DNA of 62,769 bases from Zavarzinella formosa DSM 19928 (lineage in GTDB: Bacteria; Planctomycetota; Planctomycetia; Gemmatales; Gemmataceae), in the NCBI RefSeq assembly GCF_000255705.1, contig NZ_JH636443.1, positions 433,863 to 496,631 of the forward strand, read 5' to 3'. Below the pieces are notes generated by a model. That model was not told the origin of the DNA. It saw only the letters and a list, made by a program, of their open reading frames with translations, and ran no database searches. The position numbers and the translations under genes are program-made. Within the stretch, counting starts at the first letter, position 1. Every line of letters starts with the position of its first letter. Shown here piece by piece: positions 44,153 through 51,715 of the stretch.

Positions 44153-46312
44153 ATGCGTTTGTGCGTTCTTGCTTTGGCCATTCCCTTTCTGTTTGCCAGC
44201 CCAATCGTCGCCCAGGAACCAAAGGCGAAGACGGTGGAAGAAATCGCCGAACAACTTAAACCCTCCATTTGCGTCATCACCTCCCGAGGCCGGGAGGCCA
44301 AGCGCGAAAATCTGGGAACCGGGTTCGTCGTCTCGGCCGACGGGTTGATCGCCACCAATGCCCACGTCATCGGGGAAGGTCGGCCCATCTCCGTCGAATT
44401 CGCGGATGGCCGCAAGTTCGACGCGACCGCCATCCATGCCCACGACACCAAGCGGGACATGGCGATCATCAAGATCGATGCGAAGGACTTGAAGCCCATT
44501 CCGCTTGGCGATTCGGACGCCCTCAAAGACGGTCAGGGGGTGCTGGCGCTGGGCAATCCGAAGGGGCTGAAGCATAGCGTCGTCAGCGGCGTGGTGTCTG
44601 GCAAGCGGGAGATCGAAGGCCGCAAGATGATTCAGATTGCCATTCCGGTCGAACCGGGCAACAGCGGCGGCCCGCTGGTGGACCTGTTCGGCCGGGTGCA
44701 GGGGATCATCACTTTGAAATCGCTCGTCACGGATAATCTCGGATTCGCTGGTTCCGTCAATGAACTCAAACCACTGTTGAAGAAGCCGAACACCGTGCCG
44801 ATGGCCGCGTGGGTGACCATCGGGGCACTGGACCCAGAGGATTGGAAGGTCGAACTCGGCAGCCAATGGACGCAGCGGGCCGGCCGTCTTCGCGTCGAGG
44901 GGGCGGGCAACGGTTTCGGGGGCCGCAGCTATTGCGTGTATCAGCGGGAGACGCCGAAGGTTCCGTTTGAAGTGACCGTGACCGTGAAACTTGAAGACGA
45001 ACGCGGAGCGGCCGGGCTGATCTTCCGGCACGATGGCGAGAGGCATTACGGATTTTACCCCACGGGCGGGAAACTCCGGTTCACCCGATTCGATGGCCCG
45101 GATGTGTATTCGTGGAAGATCCTCCACGATGCCGCCAGCGTCTCCTACAAGCCGGAAGAATGGAACACCCTGCGCGTGCGGGTGGAGAAAACCAAAACCC
45201 TCTGCTACCTGAACGATCAACTCGTCTTGGAATCGGATGACGTGGCCGGCGAAGGCACCAGCGTGGGGCTGGCGAAGTTTCGGGACACAAAGGCCGAGTT
45301 CAAGAACTTCCGCGTCGGGGCCTCGCTCGCTTCCACGCCGGAAGATTCCAAGGAAATCCTCAAGTTGCTCGGCGACTTCAAGACAGGCGACCCGCAGAAG
45401 ACATTGGGCCAATTGGCCGCCAAAAAATCCAGCACGGATGTGATCCGCGAACGGGCCAAGGAACTCGAACGGCAGGCGGCCGAGTTGAAGTTTCTGGCCT
45501 CCCGTGTGCAGGAACGCCGGGTGTACGACGAACTGATGGCGGTCTTGAAGCAACCCGAGGAAAAGACCGACCTGATCCACGCCGCCCTGCTGCTCGCCAA
45601 ACTGGACAACGAAGATGTGGATGTGAAGTCTTACCGCGACGAAGTGGACCGGATGGCCGGGAAGATCAAAGCCCTGCTTCCGAAAGACGCGGACGATTCG
45701 GCCAAACTCAAGACACTAAACAAATTCTTCTTCGATGTTCGCGGCTATCACGGCAGCCGGGGGGATTATTACACCCGGTCGAACAGTTACCTCAACGAAG
45801 TGATGGACGACCGCGAAGGATTGCCGATCACCCTGTGCGTGATTTACATGGAACTGGCCCGGCGAATTGATGTTCCCGTCGCCGGGATCGGCCTGCCGGG
45901 GCACTTCGTCGCCCGGCACATGCCCGCGAAAGGGGAAGGCAAGTTCATCGACGTTTACGAACGCGGCGAGTTCATGACCGAAGAGGAAGCGAAGAAAAAA
46001 GTCGGCGGCATCGACATTAGCGACGAATTCCTAAAGCCGGTGACCAAAAAGCTGATCGTCTCGCGGATGCTGCACAACCTTCTTCGCGTCGCCCAGAACG
46101 ACCAAGACGTGGACGGCGGTCTGCGTTACCTCAACGGCATCCTGATGCTCGACCCCGAGGCCGGGCAAAGCCGCATGATGCGGGCGGGGATGTATCTTTC
46201 CAAGGGAATGAAAAAAGAAGCCATCGCCGACGTGGACTACCTGATCGAACACCCGCCCGGCGACGTGGACCCTAGGCGGCTCAACCAGATCCGACGGCAG
46301 TTGGATGAGTAA
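44153..46312 (+). CDS. Exported trypsin-like protease fused to DUF1080-like and SirB1-like domains
   Basis: A 719-residue exported multidomain protein. After a signal peptide (MRLCVLALAIPFLFASPIVAQ), residues about 28-200 form an S1C/DegP-like protease with His71 (NAHVIG), Asp102 (RDMAIIKI) and Ser171 (PGNSGGPL). Residues about 225-385 look like a DUF1080/concanavalin-like beta-sandwich (FEVTVTVKLEDERGAAGLIFRHDG). From about 520 to the end there is a SirB1/transglutaminase-like domain (YLNEVMDDREGLPITLCVIYMELARR, GIGLPGHFVARHM) with TPR-like helices (LRYLNGILMLDPEAGQSRMMRAGMY). No PDZ domain is evident. GGGAGA is placed 5-10 bases before the ATG. Confidence 0.88.
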   Translation: MRLCVLALAIPFLFASPIVAQEPKAKTVEEIAEQLKPSICVITSRGREAKRENLGTGFVVSADGLIATNAHVIGEGRPISVEFADGRKFDATAIHAHDTKRDMAIIKIDAKDLKPIPLGDSDALKDGQGVLALGNPKGLKHSVVSGVVSGKREIEGRKMIQIAIPVEPGNSGGPLVDLFGRVQGIITLKSLVTDNLGFAGSVNELKPLLKKPNTVPMAAWVTIGALDPEDWKVELGSQWTQRAGRLRVEGAGNGFGGRSYCVYQRETPKVPFEVTVTVKLEDERGAAGLIFRHDGERHYGFYPTGGKLRFTRFDGPDVYSWKILHDAASVSYKPEEWNTLRVRVEKTKTLCYLNDQLVLESDDVAGEGTSVGLAKFRDTKAEFKNFRVGASLASTPEDSKEILKLLGDFKTGDPQKTLGQLAAKKSSTDVIRERAKELERQAAELKFLASRVQERRVYDELMAVLKQPEEKTDLIHAALLLAKLDNEDVDVKSYRDEVDRMAGKIKALLPKDADDSAKLKTLNKFFFDVRGYHGSRGDYYTRSNSYLNEVMDDREGLPITLCVIYMELARRIDVPVAGIGLPGHFVARHMPAKGEGKFIDVYERGEFMTEEEAKKKVGGIDISDEFLKPVTKKLIVSRMLHNLLRVAQNDQDVDGGLRYLNGILMLDPEAGQSRMMRAGMYLSKGMKKEAIADVDYLIEHPPGDVDPRRLNQIRRQLDE

Positions 46313-46330
46313 AAAAGAGGAGAAGAGCCG

Positions 46331-46548
46331 AGAAGACTAATCACAAAGACGCAAAGATCACACAAAGTTTCACAAAGAAAACCAAAACAACAAGCAAAGT
46401 TTGAACAAGAAAACAGAAGAAATCCAACCAAGAGCGAACGACGGATCAATCCGGTTTGTCTTCTGATTTCTTAATCAAACTTTGCTTGTTGTTTTGGCTT
46501 TCTTTGTGAAACTTTGTGTGATCTTTGCGTCTTTGTGGTTAGTCTTCT
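46331..46548. repeat. Long inverted repeat, 74-bp arms
   Basis: Arms 46331-46404 and 46475-46548 are reverse complements at 72 of 74 positions. They are rich in A and T and carry the repeating CACAAAGACGCAAAGATCAC pattern. The spacer is 70 bases. The repeat lies between the convergent stops of the protease fusion and the Fur gene, so it may act as a terminator. Similar CAAAG-rich palindromes are scattered in other planctomycete and verrucomicrobial genomes. Confidence 0.9.
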
Positions 46549-46559
46549 CTTCCACAAAT

Positions 46560-47048
46560 TCAAATCAAATCCAACCGCCGCTTGGATGATCTCGCTCGGT
46601 TGCATTCAATGCACGTTCCCTGAATCACCAGCGTGTGGCCTTCCATTTGGAATTGGTGTTGGGCGGCGATTTCCGCGATGGCCGATTCGATGGCCGGGTG
46701 TTGGAATTCGATCATCTTGTGGCAGACATGGCAGACGAGATGTTCGTGCTGCGGATAGCCGTAATCGTGTTCGTAAAAGACCCGGGTGCCGATTTCCAGC
46801 TTTCGCAGCAAGCCGGCATCCACGAGTTTCGTGAGCGTGCGGTACACCGTCGCCCGGCTGATCCCCGCACCGGCCCCTTCCAAGTCCTTCAGGAGCTGGT
46901 CCGCGTCGAAATGGCTGTGCCGGGCGAAGATGTGTTCGACCAGATCTTTTTGCTGATCCGTGATTCGCTTGGGCGTTGCCCGGCTGGCGAGGTATTCACG
47001 GAATTTTTCGACCGGCGACTGACCGACATGAACGGCAGGTAGCGACAT
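46560..47048 (-). CDS. Fur-family metal-responsive regulator
   Basis: A 162-residue Fur-type repressor. A winged helix (ISRATVYRTLTKLVDAGLLRKL) is followed by the dimerisation domain with HEHLVCHVC (H101-C109), which holds the metal-site His and the first structural Cys pair (C106, C109). The second pair is C146-x-x-C149. The sequence cannot separate Fur, Zur and PerR. It probably represses metal-uptake or peroxide genes elsewhere; no obvious target lies next to it. GGGAGG lies 6-12 bases before the ATG. The FlgM-like gene is 59 bases upstream on the same strand. Confidence 0.93.
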   Translation of the reverse strand: MSLPAVHVGQSPVEKFREYLASRATPKRITDQQKDLVEHIFARHSHFDADQLLKDLEGAGAGISRATVYRTLTKLVDAGLLRKLEIGTRVFYEHDYGYPQHEHLVCHVCHKMIEFQHPAIESAIAEIAAQHQFQMEGHTLVIQGTCIECNRARSSKRRLDLI

Positions 47049-47107
47049 CAAGCGCCTCCCAAGCAGGAAATCGGACCCATGCCCTTATTCTAGCGGGCGG
47101 CGTCGGC

Positions 47108-47251
47108 TCAGGAAAACCGGATGTTGTCCGACAGGCGGCTCAGGGCGGCCTCGAACTTCTCCGGCGTGTCGTACAGGCCTTCGCTGATCTCGCGGCGAAC
47201 CCTTGCCACGAGATCGGCGCGGATGTCCGGTTCCATCACTTGGGTGTTCAT
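47108..47251 (-). CDS. FlgM-like small protein (47 residues)
   Basis: A 47-residue frame starting MNTQVMEPD with GGAAGG 8-13 bases upstream. The segment RADLVARVRREISEGLYDTPEKFEAALSRL matches the C-terminal half of FlgM, the anti-sigma-28 factor, in which the helices read VxxIRxxIxxGxYxTxxKIxxAL. FlgM is normally about 90-100 residues, so this would be a short form or a relative. The frame continues to a GTG at 47470, with GGAG upstream, but the added 73 residues are Arg-rich and unconvincing. No flagellar genes are nearby. Confidence 0.6.
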   Translation of the reverse strand: MNTQVMEPDIRADLVARVRREISEGLYDTPEKFEAALSRLSDNIRFS

Positions 47252-48611
47252 GTTCAAACCTTCCTGGCTTGTTCGATCGGTGGCATTGGTCAGGGTGGTT
47301 CGTCGAAGGACGCGATTCCGTATCGACGCCCCACGCGGTCGGCGTGGCGCGGGCTTGTTCATCGGTTGGTCTGCTCCCCGGTCGGCGACGGCTGGGAAAT
47401 CCGTCCGCCACACAAAGTATGCCCGACGATTCGGGTCGTTCAACTCGGCCGGAAACAGAATTCGATTCACGGAGGGGCTCCGTTGTGTGGTGCGGTCGTA
47501 TTGTGCCGCCGGTTCCAGACCGATAATAAAGGATTCCCGTGGTTGCCCCGGAATCCCTCTCTCGGTTGCCGGTTCCGGTCCGTCGAAGTTCGGAGGTGAT
47601 GAGCCGCCGGTCGTTCGACGGGTGGCCCGTCATGGTTTCTCTGTCTTACCAAATCGGCCTGTCATCCCTGTCTCTTGCGGGAAATCCATTTCGCTTCCCG
47701 AACCTCTTCATCATTGATGACTTGTTGCGCGGTTACTGCGGGCCATGCCCGTCGTGCGGAGTCCGCGCGTTTCGTTCGGCCATGCCCCTCGTGCGACTCA
47801 TGGCGTTCGCAAGGATCGCACGCCGAACACCTTGCGGATGACGGAACACCTCGAATTCATCGGTGTTTTTATCGATTCGGCCTCATGTCTTGCGAGTCTC
47901 GGATAGTTAGAGGCGTTTCGCGGTCGAATGACCAATGACCAATGACCAATCAGGATTTATTCACTTGCCCGGATGAGCCCCGGAACACAATCGGCTTGGT
48001 CATTGGTCATTGCGTCATTCCAGCAGGTCATTGGTCATTCCCACTCTAAAGCTTTCCAACTGCCAGAGAAAAAAAACATCCCGGCCCGGAGGGATGCCGG
48101 GACGGGATGAGGGGGGAGGAGATCGATATTCCGTCACCGTGGTCGGCGGTGGCGGTTCAAACGGGGCGGCCATGCGGAGACCGTGATCCCGGTGACATAA
48201 ATTCGGGAGAGTGGGAATTCGGAACAGGCTGGCACCAGCGACCGGGCCAGCCAATTCCAAATCTGGTTCGGGGAAGTTCCGGTTCCCCGAAGCCCTCTTC
48301 TCTGCCAGCCCCGTTCGGGTCGTTCATCACGGTCCCGATTTGGTTGGTGACAATACATCAAGCGAGTCCCGTGCCAGATCGGAGGGCCGACCCAATGGAT
48401 TCGTCGCAAGTGTCATAGGTTGAAGCTGTTGGAAAATTGGCGATGGAAAAGAAAAAATCAAACCCACTGATAAATGGAAAAGATTACACAGCGGGTTGGT
48501 GAAAAATTCAAAAAAACGAAGGCTGGAATAGACCGGTGGAAAAAAGCTCCTCCGGCGAAGGGAAGTTGGTGAGGCGGGCTGGTTGCGCGACTCACCCAGG
48601 ACGCGGGCGGT
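47252..48611. other. 1.36-kb region without a supported gene
   Basis: Several short frames exist on both strands but none has a credible binding site with protein-like composition. It includes two near-copies of GGCCATGCCC-TCGTGCG (about 47741 and 47780) and a short inverted array of AATGACC units (47927-48040). The stretch is A/T-rich near the Flp pilin genes. It could hold a regulatory or untranslated RNA; I see no match to a known one. Confidence 0.5.
47927..48040. repeat. Inverted array of the heptamer AATGACC
   Basis: Three or more AATGACC units run forward at 47927-47950 and their complements (GGTCATT) at about 47998-48040. The same heptamer is tandemly repeated at 62398-62436. Confidence 0.75.
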
Positions 48612-48800
48612 TTAACTGGCCGTCGTCGCGCTGAGCTTCGTGCCAATGTTGCTGTACGTGTTGTTGGCTTGTTTGCCGAGCGTGCTGATTGCGGTGAGGC
48701 AAACAACCACGATCAGCGCCAACATCACCGCGTACTCGACCGCCGTGGGACCATCTTCCCGTCGCAGGAAAGAAGCCAGTTTTCGATAAATGAGACGCAT
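48612..48800 (-). CDS. Flp-type pilin (second copy)
   Basis: A 62-residue type IVb (Flp/Fap) pilin. The processing site is EDGPTAVEYAVMLALIVVV, with Glu five residues after the presumed Gly cleavage point and a 20-residue hydrophobic helix. The tail is LGKQANNTYSNIGTKLSATTAS. It is assembled by Tad machinery, which is not in this window. Compared with the copy at 48886 it differs mainly at the N-terminus (MRLIYRKLASFLRR). Start chosen at the ATG 48800; binding site weak. The gap to the other pilin is 85 bases. Confidence 0.92.
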   Translation of the reverse strand: MRLIYRKLASFLRREDGPTAVEYAVMLALIVVVCLTAISTLGKQANNTYSNIGTKLSATTAS

Positions 48801-48885
48801 GGGTAGGCTCTTGGGTGATCGAAAAAAGAACAAAAAACCGGACGGGTTCTGAATGTGGCCGTCCGGGTTTTTCCGCACGTCTCAT

Positions 48886-49074
48886 TTAGCTCGCCGTGGT
48901 GCTCGAGAGTTGGGTGCCGATGTTGCTGAACGTATTGTTCGCTTGCTTGCCGAGTGACGTGATGGCGACGAGGCACACCACAATGATCAGGGCGAGCATG
49001 ACGGCGTACTCGACCGCTGTCGGTCCGTCTTCCTTCTGGAGGAAACTCACGACTTTCTTCATCATTCGATTCAT
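48886..49074 (-). CDS. Flp-type pilin (first copy)
   Basis: A 62-residue type IVb pilin: MNRMMKKVVSFLQKEDGPTA, then the hydrophobic helix VEYAVMLALIIVVCLVAITS, and LGKQANNTFSNIGTQLSSTTAS. The prepilin peptidase would cut before the hydrophobic stretch. GGGAG lies 7-12 bases upstream of the ATG. A longer frame to 49413 exists but has no binding site and runs into repeat sequence. This and the gene at 48612 are tandem duplicates on the same strand. Confidence 0.93.
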   Translation of the reverse strand: MNRMMKKVVSFLQKEDGPTAVEYAVMLALIIVVCLVAITSLGKQANNTFSNIGTQLSSTTAS

Positions 49075-49289
49075 GGACAGGACTCCCGGTTGTGCCGAGT
49101 TAATCTCGGACAGTGATTTTGCGGGCGGAACGCATAACCGCCCCAACACGCAAAACTTAGAAAACCGAGCGAACCCATGCGCGCAGAACGGCCGCGATAA
49201 TCCGGGGAATCCGCCGAAGAAATTCCGCTGGAAACGATTGTGACGGTTGGCGCGAGCCTTGACGGTCGGGAAAGATGATCGGGTGACAC

Positions 49290-49360
49290 GGGGACAGGGA
49301 GACAAGGTGACAGGGAGACAGGGAGACCAAAGGCGAGCTGGGTCGCGTGGGTGCCCGGAG
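49290..49360. repeat. Left arm of the inverted repeat around the SMI1 gene
   Basis: It begins GGGGACAGGGAGACAAGG and ends GCGTGGGTGCCCGGAG. It is an imperfect reverse complement of 50167-50221, with 16 extra bases of GGGAGACA repeats. It lies between the Flp pilin start and the SMI1 stop. The 340-base gap around it (49075-49415) contains no gene. Confidence 0.85.
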
Positions 49361-49415
49361 TTCGTCATACATCGACACAGTTCAGGAGCCGGGGCCGTAA
49401 CGCCCGTTGCCACAT

Positions 49416-50114
49416 TTATGAGGGCTGAGGTCCCCGGTCACCTGCAACGCTTTGTTCGGGTTGATTTTGTGGAGGCCAGCGCCCCTCCCGCCGCCACTGG
49501 CACAGACCATCATGGCAGTGCCGACCAAACACGGCTCGGCAGCAGTCGAACCATTCTGACGGGTCCGGATCGATCACCGACACCGCGCCGGACTCCAAGA
49601 GGGTCGCATAGTCGGCGAGAAACTCAGCCCACCCAGACGCCAGCACACATTTGTGAGATTCGTCCCTGCCAAAGTTGATGACTTGCCCGACCGCGCCCGT
49701 CGGCCCAGGGCAAAGATCCACCCCAAGGTGGTTGCCGCCCCCATCCTGCGTCAGCGGAACCCAGCTTGCGTTGGTATAGTCGAGGGCGATTGCCAATGGC
49801 GGGAACGACTCTGCCCCCTCCCGAAGCTCCTCGTTGAACCCCGTGACATCTCTCCATATCTGCCATTGATCGAGCAATTCGTGTGTCGTGAGCAGATTAT
49901 ACCCGAAAAGAAATTTTTTCGCTCCGTTATGGATGGCGAATGACTCGCGGAGGTCCGGCGGCAGTGGTTGCCCAATTGCCAATTCGACCGTCTCAATCTC
50001 TCGGGCTGTCGCACCGGGCTTGAGCGTATCGAGAAGCAAGGGGTGACTCTTCCGGCACCAGTTCTCCAGCCGGTCCCAAGCATGTCGGGCAGATAACGTC
50101 GGCCGCTTCTCCAC
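49416..50114 (-). CDS. SMI1/KNR4-family protein
   Basis: A 232-residue protein of the SMI1/KNR4 (SUKH-like) superfamily: an N-terminal helical part (WDRLENWCRKSHPLLLDTLKPG), then ATAREIETVELAIGQPLPPDLRESFAIHNG, ALDYTNASWVPLTQDGGGNHLGVDLCP and TGAVGQVINFGRDESHKCVLASGWAEFLADY. SUKH proteins are common as immunity proteins to nuclease toxins, and also occur as regulators. No toxin is seen here. I prefer the GTG at 50114, with GAGGAAG just upstream; the frame extends to 50204 inside the right repeat arm. Repeats flank it on both sides. Confidence 0.85.
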   Translation of the reverse strand: MEKRPTLSARHAWDRLENWCRKSHPLLLDTLKPGATAREIETVELAIGQPLPPDLRESFAIHNGAKKFLFGYNLLTTHELLDQWQIWRDVTGFNEELREGAESFPPLAIALDYTNASWVPLTQDGGGNHLGVDLCPGPTGAVGQVINFGRDESHKCVLASGWAEFLADYATLLESGAVSVIDPDPSEWFDCCRAVFGRHCHDGLCQWRREGRWPPQNQPEQSVAGDRGPQPS

Positions 50115-50166
50115 CGCTACTTCCTCTCTTGCCGAACAAACGCCTGAGCGATTGAGACATGACGGT

Positions 50167-50221
50167 CTCCGGGCGCCCACGCGACCCGGCTCGCTTTTGG
50201 TCACCTTGTCTCCCTGTCCCC
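50167..50221. repeat. Right arm of the inverted repeat around the SMI1 gene
   Basis: It begins CTCCGGGCGCCCACGCGACC and ends CCTTGTCTCCCTGTCCCC. It is complementary to 49290-49360. Further TTGTCCCC units follow up to about 50236. It lies between the SMI1 start and the stop of the glutaminase-like gene. Confidence 0.85.
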
Positions 50222-50237
50222 TTGTCCCCTTGTCATC

Positions 50238-51014
50238 TTAAGCGGCGGCCAGCTTAAACCGGGGAGCGGCACCTGCCTGTGATTCCCGAGCGGTCGCTTG
50301 CACGAAGCACTCGAACATTTGCATGTCGAGGGCCGAGGCGGTGTCGGCTTCCGGGTGCCATTGGACGGCGAGGCAGAACCAGTCCGAGTCTTCCGATTCG
50401 AGGGCTTCGATGACGCCGTCCGGAGCGCGGCCGCCGACTCGCAGGCCCTTGGCCACGACGTTGATGCCTTGATGGTGGCGGCTGTTCACTCGCAGTTCGT
50501 TGGTGCCGTAGATTTCTTCGATGCGGGTGTTTTCCTCCAGCATCACGATGTGGCGGTGCGGGGCGCCGGTCGGGTCGAAGTGCGGCAGGGCCTTCGGGCA
50601 ATCCACCGGCAGGTGCGAGAAGAGGGAGCCGCCCATCAGCACGTTGATTTGCTGCATGCCGACGCCGATGGCCAGCACCGGCATTTGCCGGTCGATCACG
50701 CGGCGGACCAGAATGCGGTCGTTCGAGTCGCGGCGTTCGGCCATCGGCTGGACGGTGGCGGTCAGCGGCTGGTTGGTTTTGCGGGGGTCCATGTCCAGGC
50801 CGCCCGTGAGAAGCACGCCGTCGCAGCGGTCGAGCAAAGAGTCGATTTCCGCTTCCTTGCCGAGCGGAGGCAGCAGGATCGGCAGGCCGCCGGCGGCATA
50901 AACGGCGTCGAAATACCCGGCGTTCACGCGGGCATGAGCCGAGTAAGTCTTCCCGGCGAGAAAGTAATCCGTGTTGATACCGATGACGGGGCGCGGACTT
51001 TCCTTGGCGGCCAT
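50238..51014 (-). CDS. Peptidase C26 / gamma-glutamyl-GABA hydrolase-like protein lacking the catalytic Cys
   Basis: A 258-residue class I glutamine-amidotransferase-like protein: PVIGINTDYFLAGKTYSAHA, RCDGVLLTGGLDMDP, RILVRRVIDRQMPVLAIGVGMQQINVLMGG and a C-terminal AVQWHPEAD. The His220 and Glu222 of the triad remain. At the nucleophile elbow (family G-I-C-R-G-M-Q) the sequence is A115-I-G-V-G-M-Q, so the Cys is Gly117. The enzyme of this family hydrolyses gamma-glutamyl-GABA; this protein probably cannot. The start at 51014 has AAGGAGGG about 10 bases upstream. A small region upstream is promoter space. Confidence 0.9.
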   Translation of the reverse strand: MAAKESPRPVIGINTDYFLAGKTYSAHARVNAGYFDAVYAAGGLPILLPPLGKEAEIDSLLDRCDGVLLTGGLDMDPRKTNQPLTATVQPMAERRDSNDRILVRRVIDRQMPVLAIGVGMQQINVLMGGSLFSHLPVDCPKALPHFDPTGAPHRHIVMLEENTRIEEIYGTNELRVNSRHHQGINVVAKGLRVGGRAPDGVIEALESEDSDWFCLAVQWHPEADTASALDMQMFECFVQATARESQAGAAPRFKLAAA

Positions 51015-51273
51015 GACGGGAACCCTCCTTGGTGATTTGTCAGACGAACCGGGACGACCGTGCCCCGATGCTCCCTTGGGTTTGGACTCAATCCAGAACC
51101 ACGGGAGGTGGAAGATTACACAACCCAGGGGGGCTGCCGCAAGGGCAAAATTTTTCAAATGGGAAGATTGTGCGGATTACGCTGGTTTTAAAGGGATTTT
51201 TGAGCGTATTTGATCCGGGAATTTTTCAAGTTTCACCCGGTGACCGGCCGGGGATTGTCGCCGACTCAAGCGA

Positions 51274-51498
51274 TCATTTTGTCAACGAAACGAATCGTCC
51301 CGGAGCCTCGCCGATGGGAGCCAGCGGTGGCGGGGGAAGCGGCTTTTCCTCCGGTTTGGGGACTGCCGCGACGGGCTTGGCCTCGGCCGAGGGGATGGCG
51401 AGGGCCGGTGCTTCCGGGTCTTTCTGGAAGAACAAGATGGCGACGGCGATGACCAAGCCGACGCCGACCAGCAATCCGCATTTGGCGTCCGTCGGCAT
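51274..51498 (-). CDS. Small membrane-anchored protein
   Basis: A 74-residue protein: MPTDAKCGLLVGVGLVIAVAILFF (one transmembrane helix), then a Pro/Ala/Glu-rich tail ending PPPPLAPIGEAPGRFVSLTK. No family recognised. GGGAGA lies about 8-13 bases before the ATG at 51498. It lies divergent to the DcuC gene. Confidence 0.6.
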   Translation of the reverse strand: MPTDAKCGLLVGVGLVIAVAILFFQKDPEAPALAIPSAEAKPVAAVPKPEEKPLPPPPLAPIGEAPGRFVSLTK

Positions 51499-51715
51499 GG
51501 TGAATAATCTCCCGTGGTGTGATCGCATGGCGTGTGCCTGATGTGACAATCATGCCGCGTGTTGGACGAGAACGCCCGGCTCCCCGGAAACTTGAATCAA
51601 AATCCGTTCGCATTTCAAACTCGCCCGCGCCATAATGCGTGCCTGCGGCGATACCCGCCGACTCAACGTGATCGTTTTAACCGGTTCCAACCCTTCCCAG
51701 GACACATTAACGCAC

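Noticed and set aside
47252-47470. N-terminal extension of the FlgM-like protein from a GTG at 47470
   Set aside because: There is a possible binding site, but the added residues are Arg-rich without structure and the internal ATG has a better GGAAGG site. Not excluded.
48015-48418. Overlapping 80-100-residue frames upstream of the Flp pilins
   Set aside because: Frames occur on both strands with Pro/Arg-rich content and no binding site.
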